From Cytobacillus sp. S13-E01 (GTDB lineage Bacteria > Bacillota > Bacilli > Bacillales > Bacillaceae_L), in contig NZ_JARFVC010000002.1 of assembly GCF_029193815.1 (NCBI RefSeq), positions 124,001-188,000 on the forward strand: a stretch of DNA of 64,000 bases. Direction: 5' to 3'. Below the pieces are notes generated by a model, which was not told the origin of the DNA, did no database searches, and worked only from the letters and a program-made list of their open reading frames with translations. Both the position numbers and the translations under genes were made by a program. Shown here piece by piece: positions 33,324 through 42,292 of the stretch (position 1 is the first letter of the stretch; the number at the start of each line of letters is the position of its first letter).

Positions 33324-35243
33324 ATGAACCATACAGAATTATATACTCTTTTTGAAAACCACTACCCTTTTAATTTGTTAACAGAAGATGAACTTGAGAC
33401 AATTGTTACGAATGCCAGACAAAAGACTTTTTCAAAGAATGAATATCTGTTTCATGAAAATGAGAAGGTTGAGGACTTAGATATATTCTTTTTAGTTTCC
33501 GGACTTGCTAAAAATATCTTGCATCGTCCGAGCGGTGAGCAGGTCTCATTGCGATTCTACTACCCTGGCGATTTAATGGGATTAATGATCATGGTGACTA
33601 GTGGTGAAATGACTTTCTCCGTACAGGTTATCGAGGATAGTACTGTTTTTCGGTTTAACAAAAAAGACTTTTTTGACATTATGACAAAGAATAAGGACTT
33701 CTCTAGAGTGATGTTTGAAAGTATCGGGGAGAGAATGAAAACCTTATATGACGAGATTAAATATAAATCCTCTCAACATGATACGACAGCTAATTCACTA
33801 TTCCGAACAAGAATCAAGACTATTATGGAAAAACCCTATTTTATTGAGCCAAATGAACTGATGACCACTGCTGCAGAGAAAATGCTAACTTTAGGTGTAA
33901 ACGGACTAATTATCAGCAATGATAATAATACCTTTGAAGGCGTCATAAACCAGGTGGATATATTACGCTTTATTACACAGGGTTCTCCTTTTTTAAATAA
34001 AGTCATAGATTGGGCAAATAGAAGCCCCTATTGGTTAAATGAAGAAACGTTTGCCTATGAAGCAGTTGCATATTTAAAATTTCATCAGATTAACTTTATT
34101 CCAATTATCTCTACGAACCAAGTTGTAAAAGGCACGCTTTCTAAAGATTCTTTTATAGGAATGGAAAACTCCAACTTTATTGAGTTAACACATAAAGTAA
34201 TTTCTTCAGAGTCTTACGATGAGTTGGTCGATTTATCTCCAGAAGGTAATCAGCAGTTTCATGGACTGATCGAAAGCTTACTTGAGCAAGATCATTTTGC
34301 ATATGATGTATCAGAAACGATCACAAATCATAATGATCATCTTTATAGACAAATTATTAAACTTACTGAAATAGAAATGAAAAATGAAGGATACGGACTA
34401 CCCCCTATTAATTATTGTTTCATTGTAATGGGAAGTCAGGGTAGAAAAGAACAAGCCTTTAGTACAGACCAAGACAATGGAATTATCTTGAATGATTATA
34501 ACCATCTCTCAAACCAAAATAAAATCAATTCATACTTTGACATTTTTACCACAAAAATAAACAAACGATTAGCTACTTGTGGTTTCGAGGAGTGTAAAGG
34601 TGGAATAATGGCTCGTGAGCTTAAATGGCGGAAGTCCTTCAGTGAATGGCAGAACGAAATTATGTTCTGGTTAAAAGAAATGGACGCTGAAGAAATCCAA
34701 AATTTCACAATGTTTTATGACTTTCGTCCAATTTATGGAGATTTTATGCTTGCCGAAGAAATTAGAACACTTATCACTAAGAAGGTTAAACGTTCGTTAA
34801 ATCTACAGCAACTATTAATAAAGGACACATTAAGATTTCGGGTTCCTGTTAACTCACTTGGAAAAATGAATATCCTGACAAAGCAAAAGACATTAGACGT
34901 AAAGAAGTCTGGATTAATGCAGATTATAAATTGTGTACGGATTTATTCAATTAAATATGGCATACGAGAGGTAAATACAATCAAAAGATTGAACGAACTT
35001 AAAAAGCTACAAGCCTTTCACCCCAGAGATATCGAAAATGCTAAAATTGCACTTCACCACCTAATCTCTATGCGATTAAAACAGAATTTATTTGAATTAC
35101 GTGAAGGAAGGCCTACTACAAACATTCTAACTTTAAATGAAGTTTCTAAAGAGGATAAAAATAAATTAAAAGAAGCCTTACAGGTTGCTAATCGAATGCA
35201 ACAAGCTCTTAAGATTAGTTTAAATAGAAATCGGGTGATATAG
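33324..35243 (+). CDS. cNMP-binding + CBS pair + DUF294 nucleotidyltransferase-like signalling protein
   Basis: The 639-residue protein has, in order, a Crp-like cyclic-nucleotide-binding domain (about 5-125: FHENEKVEDLDIFFLVSGLA, LRFYYPGDLMGL), a CBS pair (about 150-265), and the DUF294 nucleotidyltransferase fold (about 325-460). The last has GSQGRKEQAFSTDQDNGII, a GSxGR-x-E-x3-TDQD active-site pattern like that of GlnD. A DUF294 C-terminal helical domain follows. The start is the ATG at 33324 with AAAGGTGG upstream. It is followed after 2 bp by a DnaQ-type exonuclease gene, a pairing repeated in many bacteria. The substrate is unknown; regulation by nucleotides is inferred from the domains. 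Confidence 0.9.
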   Translation: MNHTELYTLFENHYPFNLLTEDELETIVTNARQKTFSKNEYLFHENEKVEDLDIFFLVSGLAKNILHRPSGEQVSLRFYYPGDLMGLMIMVTSGEMTFSVQVIEDSTVFRFNKKDFFDIMTKNKDFSRVMFESIGERMKTLYDEIKYKSSQHDTTANSLFRTRIKTIMEKPYFIEPNELMTTAAEKMLTLGVNGLIISNDNNTFEGVINQVDILRFITQGSPFLNKVIDWANRSPYWLNEETFAYEAVAYLKFHQINFIPIISTNQVVKGTLSKDSFIGMENSNFIELTHKVISSESYDELVDLSPEGNQQFHGLIESLLEQDHFAYDVSETITNHNDHLYRQIIKLTEIEMKNEGYGLPPINYCFIVMGSQGRKEQAFSTDQDNGIILNDYNHLSNQNKINSYFDIFTTKINKRLATCGFEECKGGIMARELKWRKSFSEWQNEIMFWLKEMDAEEIQNFTMFYDFRPIYGDFMLAEEIRTLITKKVKRSLNLQQLLIKDTLRFRVPVNSLGKMNILTKQKTLDVKKSGLMQIINCVRIYSIKYGIREVNTIKRLNELKKLQAFHPRDIENAKIALHHLISMRLKQNLFELREGRPTTNILTLNEVSKEDKNKLKEALQVANRMQQALKISLNRNRVI

Positions 35244-35245
35244 TT

Positions 35246-35950
35246 TTGCCAGTAGACTTAAAGATTTTAGAATACTATTTTTTAAAACAATTTATTTTAA
35301 AATATAAAATTAGGAATGCAAAACAGCACCCTTCCTATGCTACTTTAATGCAAACATTAAAAAACTATCAACCAACTGCAATTGATAATAAGGAGCTTGC
35401 TGATTGCACATTTACAATATTCGACCTGGAGACAACTGGCTTTTTCCCTGAGTTAGGTGATGAAATAATCTCAATTGGAGCAGTAAAGGTTAAACACTCA
35501 CAAGTCCAATATAGCAATTCTTTTTATAAAGTGATAAGCCCTCTCCAAACTGTAACCAAATCAACCAAAAGGTTTACTGGCCTAAAGAAAAAAGAGATTA
35601 TTGATGGTGAACCTTTACCTATTGTTATGAGTGAGTTTTTGCAGTTTAGTGAAGGAACCATACTAGTTGCACACCCTGCTAGCTTTGATATCAACTTCTT
35701 AAAAAAGAGGTTTAAAAAATGGGGTTTACCTGAATTTTCTCCTGAATATCTAGATTCATTTTTATTAGCAAATAAGTTATACCCTTCACAAAAAAACTAC
35801 TTAGATGATTTAATTGAACGATTTTCTATAAGCAGGAGAACACGTCACCACGCCTTAAACGACGCTGTAATGACGGCTGAAATTTTCATCCAATTATTAG
35901 GTGAAGTTTCTATTAGTAGGTACAGCGAACTTAAGGAGAAAATGGTATAA
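35246..35950 (+). CDS. DnaQ-family 3'-5' exonuclease
   Basis: This is a 234-residue DEDDh exonuclease. Exo I is FTIFDLETTGFFP, Exo II is VAHPASFDINFLKKRF and Exo III is HHALNDAVMTAEIF with the general-base His. A helical N-terminal extension of about 55 residues precedes the domain. It starts at a TTG two bases after the stop of the DUF294 protein gene, with GGGTGAT upstream, so the two are coupled. This operon pair is widespread, and the exonuclease may turn over a nucleotide or nucleic acid linked to the partner signal. It is not the polymerase proofreading subunit, since Bacillus PolC has its own. Confidence 0.9.
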   Translation: MPVDLKILEYYFLKQFILKYKIRNAKQHPSYATLMQTLKNYQPTAIDNKELADCTFTIFDLETTGFFPELGDEIISIGAVKVKHSQVQYSNSFYKVISPLQTVTKSTKRFTGLKKKEIIDGEPLPIVMSEFLQFSEGTILVAHPASFDINFLKKRFKKWGLPEFSPEYLDSFLLANKLYPSQKNYLDDLIERFSISRRTRHHALNDAVMTAEIFIQLLGEVSISRYSELKEKMV

Positions 35951-35959
35951 TAAAATTGT

Positions 35960-36013
35960 ACAAACATAATAATGGCAAACTGATTATTTAGTTTGCCCTT
36001 ATTATGTTTGTTC
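35960..36013 (+). terminator. Long-stem terminator
   Basis: ACAAACATAATAAtGGCAAAC (35960-35980) pairs with GTTTGCCcttATTATGTTTGT (35991-36011) with a small mismatch, ending the DUF294/exonuclease operon. Confidence 0.8.
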
Positions 36014-36118
36014 CTCTTCTGATAAATAAAGCTGAGTTTAAAAACCAACACAAATCTTTACACTCAACTTGGCAATTTTATCTACGTTGTCAGAAGCACA
36101 TACTTTTTCTAGGTACAC

Positions 36119-36742
36119 CTACCGTGCTTTTAGAAACAATTGAACCCATGCTCCCTTGTAAAAACCTACACCAATTGTATCGTATTCTGCTTTAAGAATG
36201 TTTGCTCTATGACCTGAAGAGTTCATCCAAGCATCCATAACTTCCTGAGGTGTCTTCTGACCTTTTGCGATGTTTTCACCTGCACTTTGGTAGTTGATTC
36301 CGAATGTTTTTAGCATTTGGAACGGTGAACCATAGTTTGGACTTGTATGCGCGAAGTAGTTTGAGTTAATAAGATCTCTTGCTTTTTTCTGTGCCACATT
36401 TTTCACATCTGCTCTATGTGTAAGTGGTCGTAAACCTTGTTTAGCTCTTTCTGCGTTTACTAACTTGGCAACCTGGTCTTCAAAACTACTCGGGCTTGAA
36501 GCAGATGCTTTTAATCGAATAATTTCCCCAACTTGCATATTTGTTGGTACTATATTTGGATTAAGCTGCATTAGTTGGCGGTAGTCAAGACCATAACGCT
36601 GAGCAATATACCAAAATGAATCACCCGGAGAAACCTTATAAAATTCGAATGGCGGCTCCTTAAAGGTTTTAATTTGCGCTCCAGTATAGACCGGTACCGA
36701 AAACATCAAGATGAGAGTGATTAGGAAAAGCCTTTTTAACAT
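36119..36742 (-). CDS. Secreted LysM + CAP (SCP/PR1) domain protein (YkwD-like)
   Basis: The 207-residue protein has a signal peptide (about 1-22), one LysM motif (about 32-78: YKVSPGDSFWYIAQRYGLDY, then LMQLNPNIVPTNMQVGEII) that binds peptidoglycan, and a CAP domain (about 95-205). CAP residues seen are VNAERAKQGLRPL, YFAHTSPNYGSPFQML, GENIAKGQ, AWMNSSGHRANIL and DTIGVGFYKG. Such proteins are exported spore- or envelope-associated factors without a known catalytic role in Bacillus. Three ATGs lie after GGAGGA; the third (36742) has the best spacing. It is a single gene. Confidence 0.88.
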   Translation of the reverse strand: MLKRLFLITLILMFSVPVYTGAQIKTFKEPPFEFYKVSPGDSFWYIAQRYGLDYRQLMQLNPNIVPTNMQVGEIIRLKASASSPSSFEDQVAKLVNAERAKQGLRPLTHRADVKNVAQKKARDLINSNYFAHTSPNYGSPFQMLKTFGINYQSAGENIAKGQKTPQEVMDAWMNSSGHRANILKAEYDTIGVGFYKGAWVQLFLKAR

Positions 36743-36935
36743 CATCATTCCTCCATAAAATTTAAATTGTTGCATGAGCACTACTATAGTTTGTCTTTAT
36801 TTGTCAGCAACATGTATTAAAATTAAATTTCATTGGATTTATGAATGATGGTTTGAGCATGTGTCACTCTAACGTTACGCTCTCTCCTATTACATCTTTT
36901 ACTTGTTATACTATTTACTTGTTACAACACGTTGC

Positions 36936-36994
36936 CCAGGGCGCCCGGAGCTAGACAGAAAAACCAGGTAAAAATGGAATACTTTCTAATCTTT
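36936..36994. repeat. Deletion derivative of the dispersed hairpin repeat
   Basis: CAGGGCGCCCGGAGCTAGAC joins the head and tail of the full repeat. The tail continues with an imperfect match (ACCAGGTAAAAATGGAATAC then TTTCTAATCTTT). Confidence 0.6.
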
Positions 36995-37029
36995 AAAAAA
37001 AGCGAGAAAAATCCCACTTTTGTCAACCG

Positions 37030-37266
37030 TTAAATTAATTCCTTATCAAGAAAAGCATAAAAGTCCACCCATTCATTTATCAACTTTGAAGTTGGCTTTC
37101 CTAATCCATGACCCGCTTTCGATTCGAACATTCTGTTTCCATTGCCTTTTCCCAATCCAATGTACAATGTATCGACTAAATCTGTATTCTCTAACCAACG
37201 ATATGGATCTGCTACTCTAGTTCCATGAAAATCCTCTATTACATCACTTTTCTTTACGGTAATCAT
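37030..37266 (-). pseudogene. Prolyl oligopeptidase remnant with a large internal deletion
   Basis: The 78-codon frame has a good start (GGGGGA before the ATG). Residues 1-27 read like the N-terminus of prolyl oligopeptidases (VIEDFHGTRVADPYRWLEN). Residues from about 43 on are their extreme C-terminus (MFESKAGHGLGKPTSKLINE, then WVDFYAFLDKEL), which includes the catalytic His in KAGHG. The family is about 670-700 residues, so about 1.8 kb is missing in frame. Without the propeller and the Ser and Asp of the triad it cannot be an active enzyme. Confidence 0.8.
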
Positions 37267-37456
37267 TTTTCTCCCCCACTCTCATATTTCTCACTCTAAT
37301 ACTTCGACATTCGAAATAAGTTTCCTTCCTATATAAAACAATACAATGGCTGACTTTATAATTTAGAAACATCTCATTTCTTATTGTCTGTCATTCACCG
37401 ACAGTTGTTACAATTTTATGATATTCCAACCAAAGCCACAACATTTCATAGATCAT

Positions 37457-37499
37457 TGTGATAAACCTCACATTTAGATTTTTTTAGAGAAAGTATTAT
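37457..37499 (+). promoter_or_regulatory. FNR-dependent promoter of the nitrate/nitrite transporter gene
   Basis: TGTGA-TAAACC-TCACA (37457-37472) is a perfect Fnr box. A TATTAT -10 box lies at 37494-37499, so the start would fall near 37506 and the box would be centred at about -41.5, the class II activation position used by Bacillus Fnr. This predicts induction on loss of oxygen. Confidence 0.8.
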
Positions 37500-37561
37500 G
37501 AGGGTAGATTAGTACTTTTAAGATTACTAGATGAAAGATGAAACATATTGGAGGAATTATC

Positions 37562-38848
37562 ATGGCAAGAATAACTAATTGGTATCCAGAAGATGAACAT
37601 TTTTGGAAATCAGAAGGTAGGCAACACGCAAGAAGAAACTTATGGATTTCCGTACCTTCGCTGATGCTTGCTTTTATCGTTTGGCAAATATGGTCTGTGG
37701 TAGCGGTACGATTAAATGATATAGGCTTTGCATTTACACCTGAACAATTATTTACATTAGCTGCTGTACCAGGTTTAGTCGGTGCAACACTACGATTCTT
37801 TTATACTTTTGCAGTCGGGAAATTTGGCGGGAGGAACTGGACTGTTATCTCGACCGGGGCACTTGCGATTCCAGCAATAGGTATTGGCTTTGCAGTTCAA
37901 AATCCAGATACCCCCTACTCCATAATGCTTTTATTAGCAGCTCTTTGTGGGCTTGGTGGGGGGAATTTCTCATCCTCATCAGCAAACATTAGTTTCTTCT
38001 TTCCTAAAAAAGAAAAAGGAACTGCACTTGGTATAAATGGCGGATTAGGTAACATGGGTGTTTCGGTTGTACAATTTGTAACACCATTAATCATAACTGT
38101 AAGTACCTTTGCGTTTATTGGCGGAGAAGGTCAAGTTCTACCTGATGGTACACAAATTTGGTTACAAAACGCAGCGTTTATTTGGGTAATCCCAATTATA
38201 ATTATGACAATTGTTGCATATTTTGGGATGGATAATCTTCCGAATTCAAAACAATCAGTCGCTGACCAATTTGTTATTGTAAAACGTAAGCATAATTGGG
38301 TTATGACATTGCTTTATGTTGCAACTTTCGGATCGTTCATCGGGTATGCAGCTGCATTTCCACTTTTATTAAAATCACAATATCCTGAGTATGTACCATT
38401 AGCTTTTCTTGGAGCATTTTTAGCTGCTGCTTTTCGTCCAATAGGTGGTTGGATTTCAGACAAACTTGGTGGAGCTAGAGTTACATCTTACGTATTTATT
38501 GTAATGATTTTTGGTGCTGGATCTGTTATTTTCTTTAGTAACGCAGGAAACTTCATAGGATTCTTACTTTCATTCTTGGTGCTTTTCATTGCATCAGGGA
38601 TAGGATCTGGTTCAACATTCCAAATGATCCCTATCATTTTTCCTGCCAAAGAGGCTGCCCCAGTTCTTGGATTTAGTGCAGCATGTGCAGCATACGGTTC
38701 GTTCTTCATACCAAAATTATTTGGATGGTCTGTAAATTCCTATGGTACACCTATTAATGCACTATACTTCTTCATTGCATTTTATGTAATTTCGATTATC
38801 ATTAACTGGTATTACTATGCTAGAAAAAATGCAGAAGTGAAATGTTAA
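37562..38848 (+). CDS. narK: NarK-type nitrate/nitrite transporter (MFS)
   Basis: The 428-residue protein has twelve transmembrane helices and the nitrate/nitrite porter signatures GLGGGNFSSSSANISFFFP and GINGGLGNMGVSVVQF in the first half and ASGIGSGSTFQMIP in the second. Arg residues in TLRFFYTFAVG and AAFRPIGGWISDKLGG correspond to the substrate-binding arginines of NarK. It takes up nitrate and/or expels nitrite across the membrane for anaerobic respiration. The ATG at 37562 has TGGAGG upstream. It has its own Fnr-type promoter and terminator, as for B. subtilis narK, but narGHJI and fnr are not in the window. Confidence 0.92.
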   Translation: MARITNWYPEDEHFWKSEGRQHARRNLWISVPSLMLAFIVWQIWSVVAVRLNDIGFAFTPEQLFTLAAVPGLVGATLRFFYTFAVGKFGGRNWTVISTGALAIPAIGIGFAVQNPDTPYSIMLLLAALCGLGGGNFSSSSANISFFFPKKEKGTALGINGGLGNMGVSVVQFVTPLIITVSTFAFIGGEGQVLPDGTQIWLQNAAFIWVIPIIIMTIVAYFGMDNLPNSKQSVADQFVIVKRKHNWVMTLLYVATFGSFIGYAAAFPLLLKSQYPEYVPLAFLGAFLAAAFRPIGGWISDKLGGARVTSYVFIVMIFGAGSVIFFSNAGNFIGFLLSFLVLFIASGIGSGSTFQMIPIIFPAKEAAPVLGFSAACAAYGSFFIPKLFGWSVNSYGTPINALYFFIAFYVISIIINWYYYARKNAEVKC

Positions 38849-38867
38849 GCTAGCATTTTTCAGAATC

Positions 38868-38912
38868 ATATAGAAAAGCCGCTCCTAATATTGTAGGGGC
38901 TTTTCTATATGA
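38868..38912 (+). terminator. Terminator of narK
   Basis: ATAGAAAAGCC-CTCCTA pairs with TAGGGGCTTTTCTAT (38869-38887/38894-38908). In 38913-39266 I see only AT-rich sequence and the promoter region of pepF. Confidence 0.85.
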
Positions 38913-39266
38913 TGACACCCGATAAAATAACGTTTAAGGCTAGCTTGATGTGCTTATTCATTTCTCCACTATACTACTATTCTACTTCTATACATCTTCC
39001 ATTGAAATCTAACAAAGCAGACTATACAGAATCCTGAAATATTGAATGGCTTGGCAATAGAGATTGCAGAACTTACTATATTTAACAGGCAACCCTGTTT
39101 ATTATTCTTTTCTCCTATACCATAATGTATATCTTTGAAATTTAACCTTCTATTAAAAAGTATAAGATTCAGAAAATTAATACCCAAATAGTGATTTTTA
39201 CTATATAATTAAATTCGTTAGACTACCGAAATACTTGCATCAAAATAGAAAAAAAGGAGAATCGCT

Positions 39267-41081
39267 ATGGAAAAAATAAAACAAAAAAGATTAACTCGTG
39301 CAGAGGTTCCTGTTGAATTAACTTGGAATTTAGAAGATTTATTTAAAACAACTGAAGACTGGGAAAAAGAATTAGGATCAGTTCAGCAAGATCTTCCTTC
39401 AGTTACACAATATAAAGGAAGATTATCAGATGGGGCAGAGGTGTTATTAGCATGCTTGAATGCCCAAGAAAATCTGTATGAGAGAATTGTACTTGTCGCT
39501 ACATACGCAAACCTTAGAATATCTGAAGATGGAACGAATCCAGTAAATCAAGCAAATGCTGCTAGAGTTGCGTCAGCGCTAGCAAAAATAAGTGCTTCAT
39601 TATCTTTCATAGAATCTGAGGCCCTTGCTTTACCAGAGGGAACTCTTGAACGTTACATAGAAAGTGAGAAAGAACTAGAAACCTTCCAAAAGACCTTAAA
39701 AGATATACTTGATAAAAAACCCTATACTCTTTCAGCAGATACAGAAGAAGCCTTAGCGGCATTAGGTGAAGTACATAGCTCTCCTTACATGATTTATCAA
39801 CGTAGTAAATCATCTGATATGGAATTTGCATCGTTTGAAGATGACAATGGTGAGGAGTTGCCTCTTTCTTTCGCTTTATTTGAGGATCGTTATGAACTAT
39901 CACCGAACACTACGACAAGACGTAATGCGTATGATGGATTTGTAAAGACTTTAAAGCAATATAAAAATACCTTTGCTGCTACTTATGCTACTGAAGTAAA
40001 GAAACAAGTGACAATTTCTAAGCTTCGTAATTATGGATCTGTAACAGAGATGCTTTTACACCCACAACAAGTAACACTAGAAATGTACAACAACCAACTA
40101 GATGTTATTCAAAACGAGCTTGCACCACATATGCGTCGTTTAGCTAAACTTAAAAAGAAAGTACTAGGTTTAGATAAGATGTTATTTTGTGATTTAAAAG
40201 CACCACTAGATCCAGAATTCAATCCTACAACGACGTATGAAGAAGTTAGTAAAATCATTCTTGAATCATTAGAAGTAATGGGGCCAGAATATAACGAAAT
40301 CATGAAAATGGCTTTAACGGATAGATGGGTTGATTTAGCTGAGAATGTCGGTAAGTCCACTGGGGCTTTCTGTTCTAGCCCATATGGTTCACATCCGTAT
40401 ATCCTACTTAGTTGGACAGATACAATGCGAGGTGCCTTCGTTCTTACACATGAGTTAGGCCATGCTGGTCATTTTTACTTAGCTAACAAAAATCAAAAGC
40501 TCTCAAATACACGACCTTCAACATATTTCGTAGAAGCACCATCTACAATGAATGAGCTTCTACTTGGTCAACATATATTAGCAAAAACAGATGATAAGCG
40601 GATGAAACGTTGGATCTTATTACAATTCCTTGGTACGTACTACCACAACTTTGTAACGCACTTACTAGAAGGTGAGTTCCAAAGACGAATCTATACATTA
40701 GCAGAAGCAGGAAATCCAATTACAGCTACAACTTTATGTGAACAAAAAGCAGAAACTCTTTCTAATTTCTGGGGAGATGCAGTCGAGATTGATGAGGATG
40801 CTAGCTTAACTTGGATGCGTCAACCGCATTACTATATGGGATTGTATCCATACACATACTCAGCTGGATTAACCGCATCTACTGCTGTGGCACAACTAAT
40901 CAAAGAAGAAGGTCAACCTGCAGTTGATCGTTGGCTTGAAGTATTAAAAGCTGGTGGAACGAAGACTCCATTGGAGTTAATGAAATATGCCGGTGTTGAT
41001 ATGTCTAAACCAGATGCAATCAGAAAAGCAGTAGCATATGTTGGCTCATTAGTTGATGAGCTTGAACAAAGTTTTGAGTAA
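39267..41081 (+). CDS. pepF: Oligoendopeptidase F, paralogue 1
   Basis: This is a 604-residue M3-family zinc peptidase that cleaves peptides of roughly 7-17 residues in the cytoplasm. The start VPVELTWNLEDLFKTTEDWE and the catalytic helix LTHELGHAGHFYL (His395, Glu396, His399) with the third ligand Glu in YFVEAPSTMNELLLG are typical. YSAGLTASTAVAQLIKEEGQ lies near the C-terminus. AAAAGGAG precedes the ATG. A second PepF of the same length is at 56278-58092; this one has HAGH where the other has HNVH. It is a single gene with its own terminator. Confidence 0.93.
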   Translation: MEKIKQKRLTRAEVPVELTWNLEDLFKTTEDWEKELGSVQQDLPSVTQYKGRLSDGAEVLLACLNAQENLYERIVLVATYANLRISEDGTNPVNQANAARVASALAKISASLSFIESEALALPEGTLERYIESEKELETFQKTLKDILDKKPYTLSADTEEALAALGEVHSSPYMIYQRSKSSDMEFASFEDDNGEELPLSFALFEDRYELSPNTTTRRNAYDGFVKTLKQYKNTFAATYATEVKKQVTISKLRNYGSVTEMLLHPQQVTLEMYNNQLDVIQNELAPHMRRLAKLKKKVLGLDKMLFCDLKAPLDPEFNPTTTYEEVSKIILESLEVMGPEYNEIMKMALTDRWVDLAENVGKSTGAFCSSPYGSHPYILLSWTDTMRGAFVLTHELGHAGHFYLANKNQKLSNTRPSTYFVEAPSTMNELLLGQHILAKTDDKRMKRWILLQFLGTYYHNFVTHLLEGEFQRRIYTLAEAGNPITATTLCEQKAETLSNFWGDAVEIDEDASLTWMRQPHYYMGLYPYTYSAGLTASTAVAQLIKEEGQPAVDRWLEVLKAGGTKTPLELMKYAGVDMSKPDAIRKAVAYVGSLVDELEQSFE

Positions 41082-41106
41082 TTAGAACTACAATTAGCAT
41101 TATGAT

Positions 41107-41132
41107 AAGAGCTTGGATTCCAAGCTCTTTAA
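41107..41132 (+). terminator. Terminator of pepF paralogue 1
   Basis: AAGAGCTTGG pairs with CCAAGCTCTT (41107-41116/41120-41129). The stretch 41133-41462 has no recognisable gene or repeat. Confidence 0.85.
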
Positions 41133-41462
41133 CATTTCCCCCTTCTTTAAGGGCTACCTCCCTACCGTCCCCTTTGTAAACTATTGTTACTCGTTAATTT
41201 ACATCATTTCGTTATTATCTATAAATTGAAGTTTTTTCATCGTCTTCAGAACTAGAAGTGTAAATCCCCTATCTTAATTTTTGTTACAGTTAGACTTCAG
41301 AAGATGCTAATCAGTAATACACACCTCTATCCGCACCAACTTACACCTTTTCTTTTGTTACTAAATTGAAATACTAGAATAGAATTGACATAAAAAATGA
41401 CTAGCTACAATAATAAAATCCTGTTACACTACATAAGTTATAAATTTTAGAAAGAAGGTGGG

Positions 41463-42017
41463 ATGATGCTTCAAGCACTCATCATTTTCATTGCTCAACT
41501 TTTATTTGTTCCGGTGTTAACATTGAGAACAATTACGATGGTCAAGGGGATGAAAGAAAAAGCGGCAGCTCTTGGGATGCTCGAAGGGGTCATCTACGTT
41601 ATAGCACTCGGAATTGTTTTTAGTGATTTATCAAATTATTTAAATATGGCTTCCTATGCGTTAGGTTTTGGTGTAGGTATATATATTGGTCAAATTATAG
41701 AACAAAAGCTAGCAATTGGCTATGTTTCGATCGAAGTAAATATTATGAATAAAAACGAAGAATTAACTAGTCACTTACGAGATGAAGGCTTCAGTGTGTC
41801 TACGGCAGAAGTGGAAGGAATGAATCAAGCTCGTAGATATCGACTTGATTGTACCGCTAGACGTGATCGCGAGGCTGAATTTATAAAGATTGTTAGTACG
41901 TACGAACCTAGTGCCTTTATCGTATCTTATGAACCTCGTAATTTTAAAGGAGGATACATTACAAAGGCAATGAAGAAAAATAAACATGTAAAAAGCAAGG
42001 ATCAAACTTTATCATAA
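41463..42017 (+). CDS. UPF0316/DUF2179 membrane protein (YebE-like)
   Basis: The 184-residue protein has three hydrophobic segments (about 4-22, 34-53 and 60-80) and a cytoplasmic DUF2179 domain (about 85-165: [60 protein letters not shown]). The length equals B. subtilis YebE (184). DUF2179 domains are small ferredoxin-like folds thought to bind a ligand; the role is unknown. The tail is basic. AAGAAGGTGGG precedes two adjacent ATGs (41463, 41466). A hairpin repeat starts right at its stop codon. Confidence 0.88.
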   Translation: MMLQALIIFIAQLLFVPVLTLRTITMVKGMKEKAAALGMLEGVIYVIALGIVFSDLSNYLNMASYALGFGVGIYIGQIIEQKLAIGYVSIEVNIMNKNEELTSHLRDEGFSVSTAEVEGMNQARRYRLDCTARRDREAEFIKIVSTYEPSAFIVSYEPRNFKGGYITKAMKKNKHVKSKDQTLS

Positions 42018-42180
42018 GAAAAGCGAAAGGCGCGCCCGCCTATCGGCGACAAGCATAAGACGAGCCCTGACTGAAGGCGTTTTTTGCCTTCGGGAAGGGA
42101 TTGGCTTATACCATAGAGCCGGGTGGCGCCCGGAGCTAGACACTAAAACTTGGTACAAATTTTTATACTTTCTTATCTTT
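42017..42180. repeat. Dispersed Bacillaceae hairpin repeat, full copy 3
   Basis: The head AGAAAAGCGAAAGGCGCGCC, inner stem GACTGAAGGC/GCCTTCGGGA and the same 56-nt end as copy 1 are present. It abuts the yebE-like stop codon. Confidence 0.8.
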
Positions 42181-42184
42181 TAAA

Positions 42185-42232
42185 AAATGTGTCCTATAGG
42201 TCTAATATCGACCTATGGGACACATTATTTGT
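42185..42232 (+). terminator. Terminator between convergent genes
   Basis: ATGTGTCCTATAGGTC pairs with GACCTATGGGACACAT (42187-42202/42210-42225), with A/T flanks on both sides. Confidence 0.85.
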
Positions 42233-42292
42233 TAAGGGTTCGCTCATTACATAGAATTTGCGAACAAACAGAACTCCTACTCTAGCTTCGAC

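Noticed and set aside
37030-37266. Stand-alone small protein
   Set aside because: Both ends match the two ends of prolyl oligopeptidases, so a deletion remnant explains it better.
38969-39187. 72-codon frame on the minus strand upstream of pepF
   Set aside because: No ribosome site, no recognisable domain, and it covers the promoter side of pepF; treated as chance.
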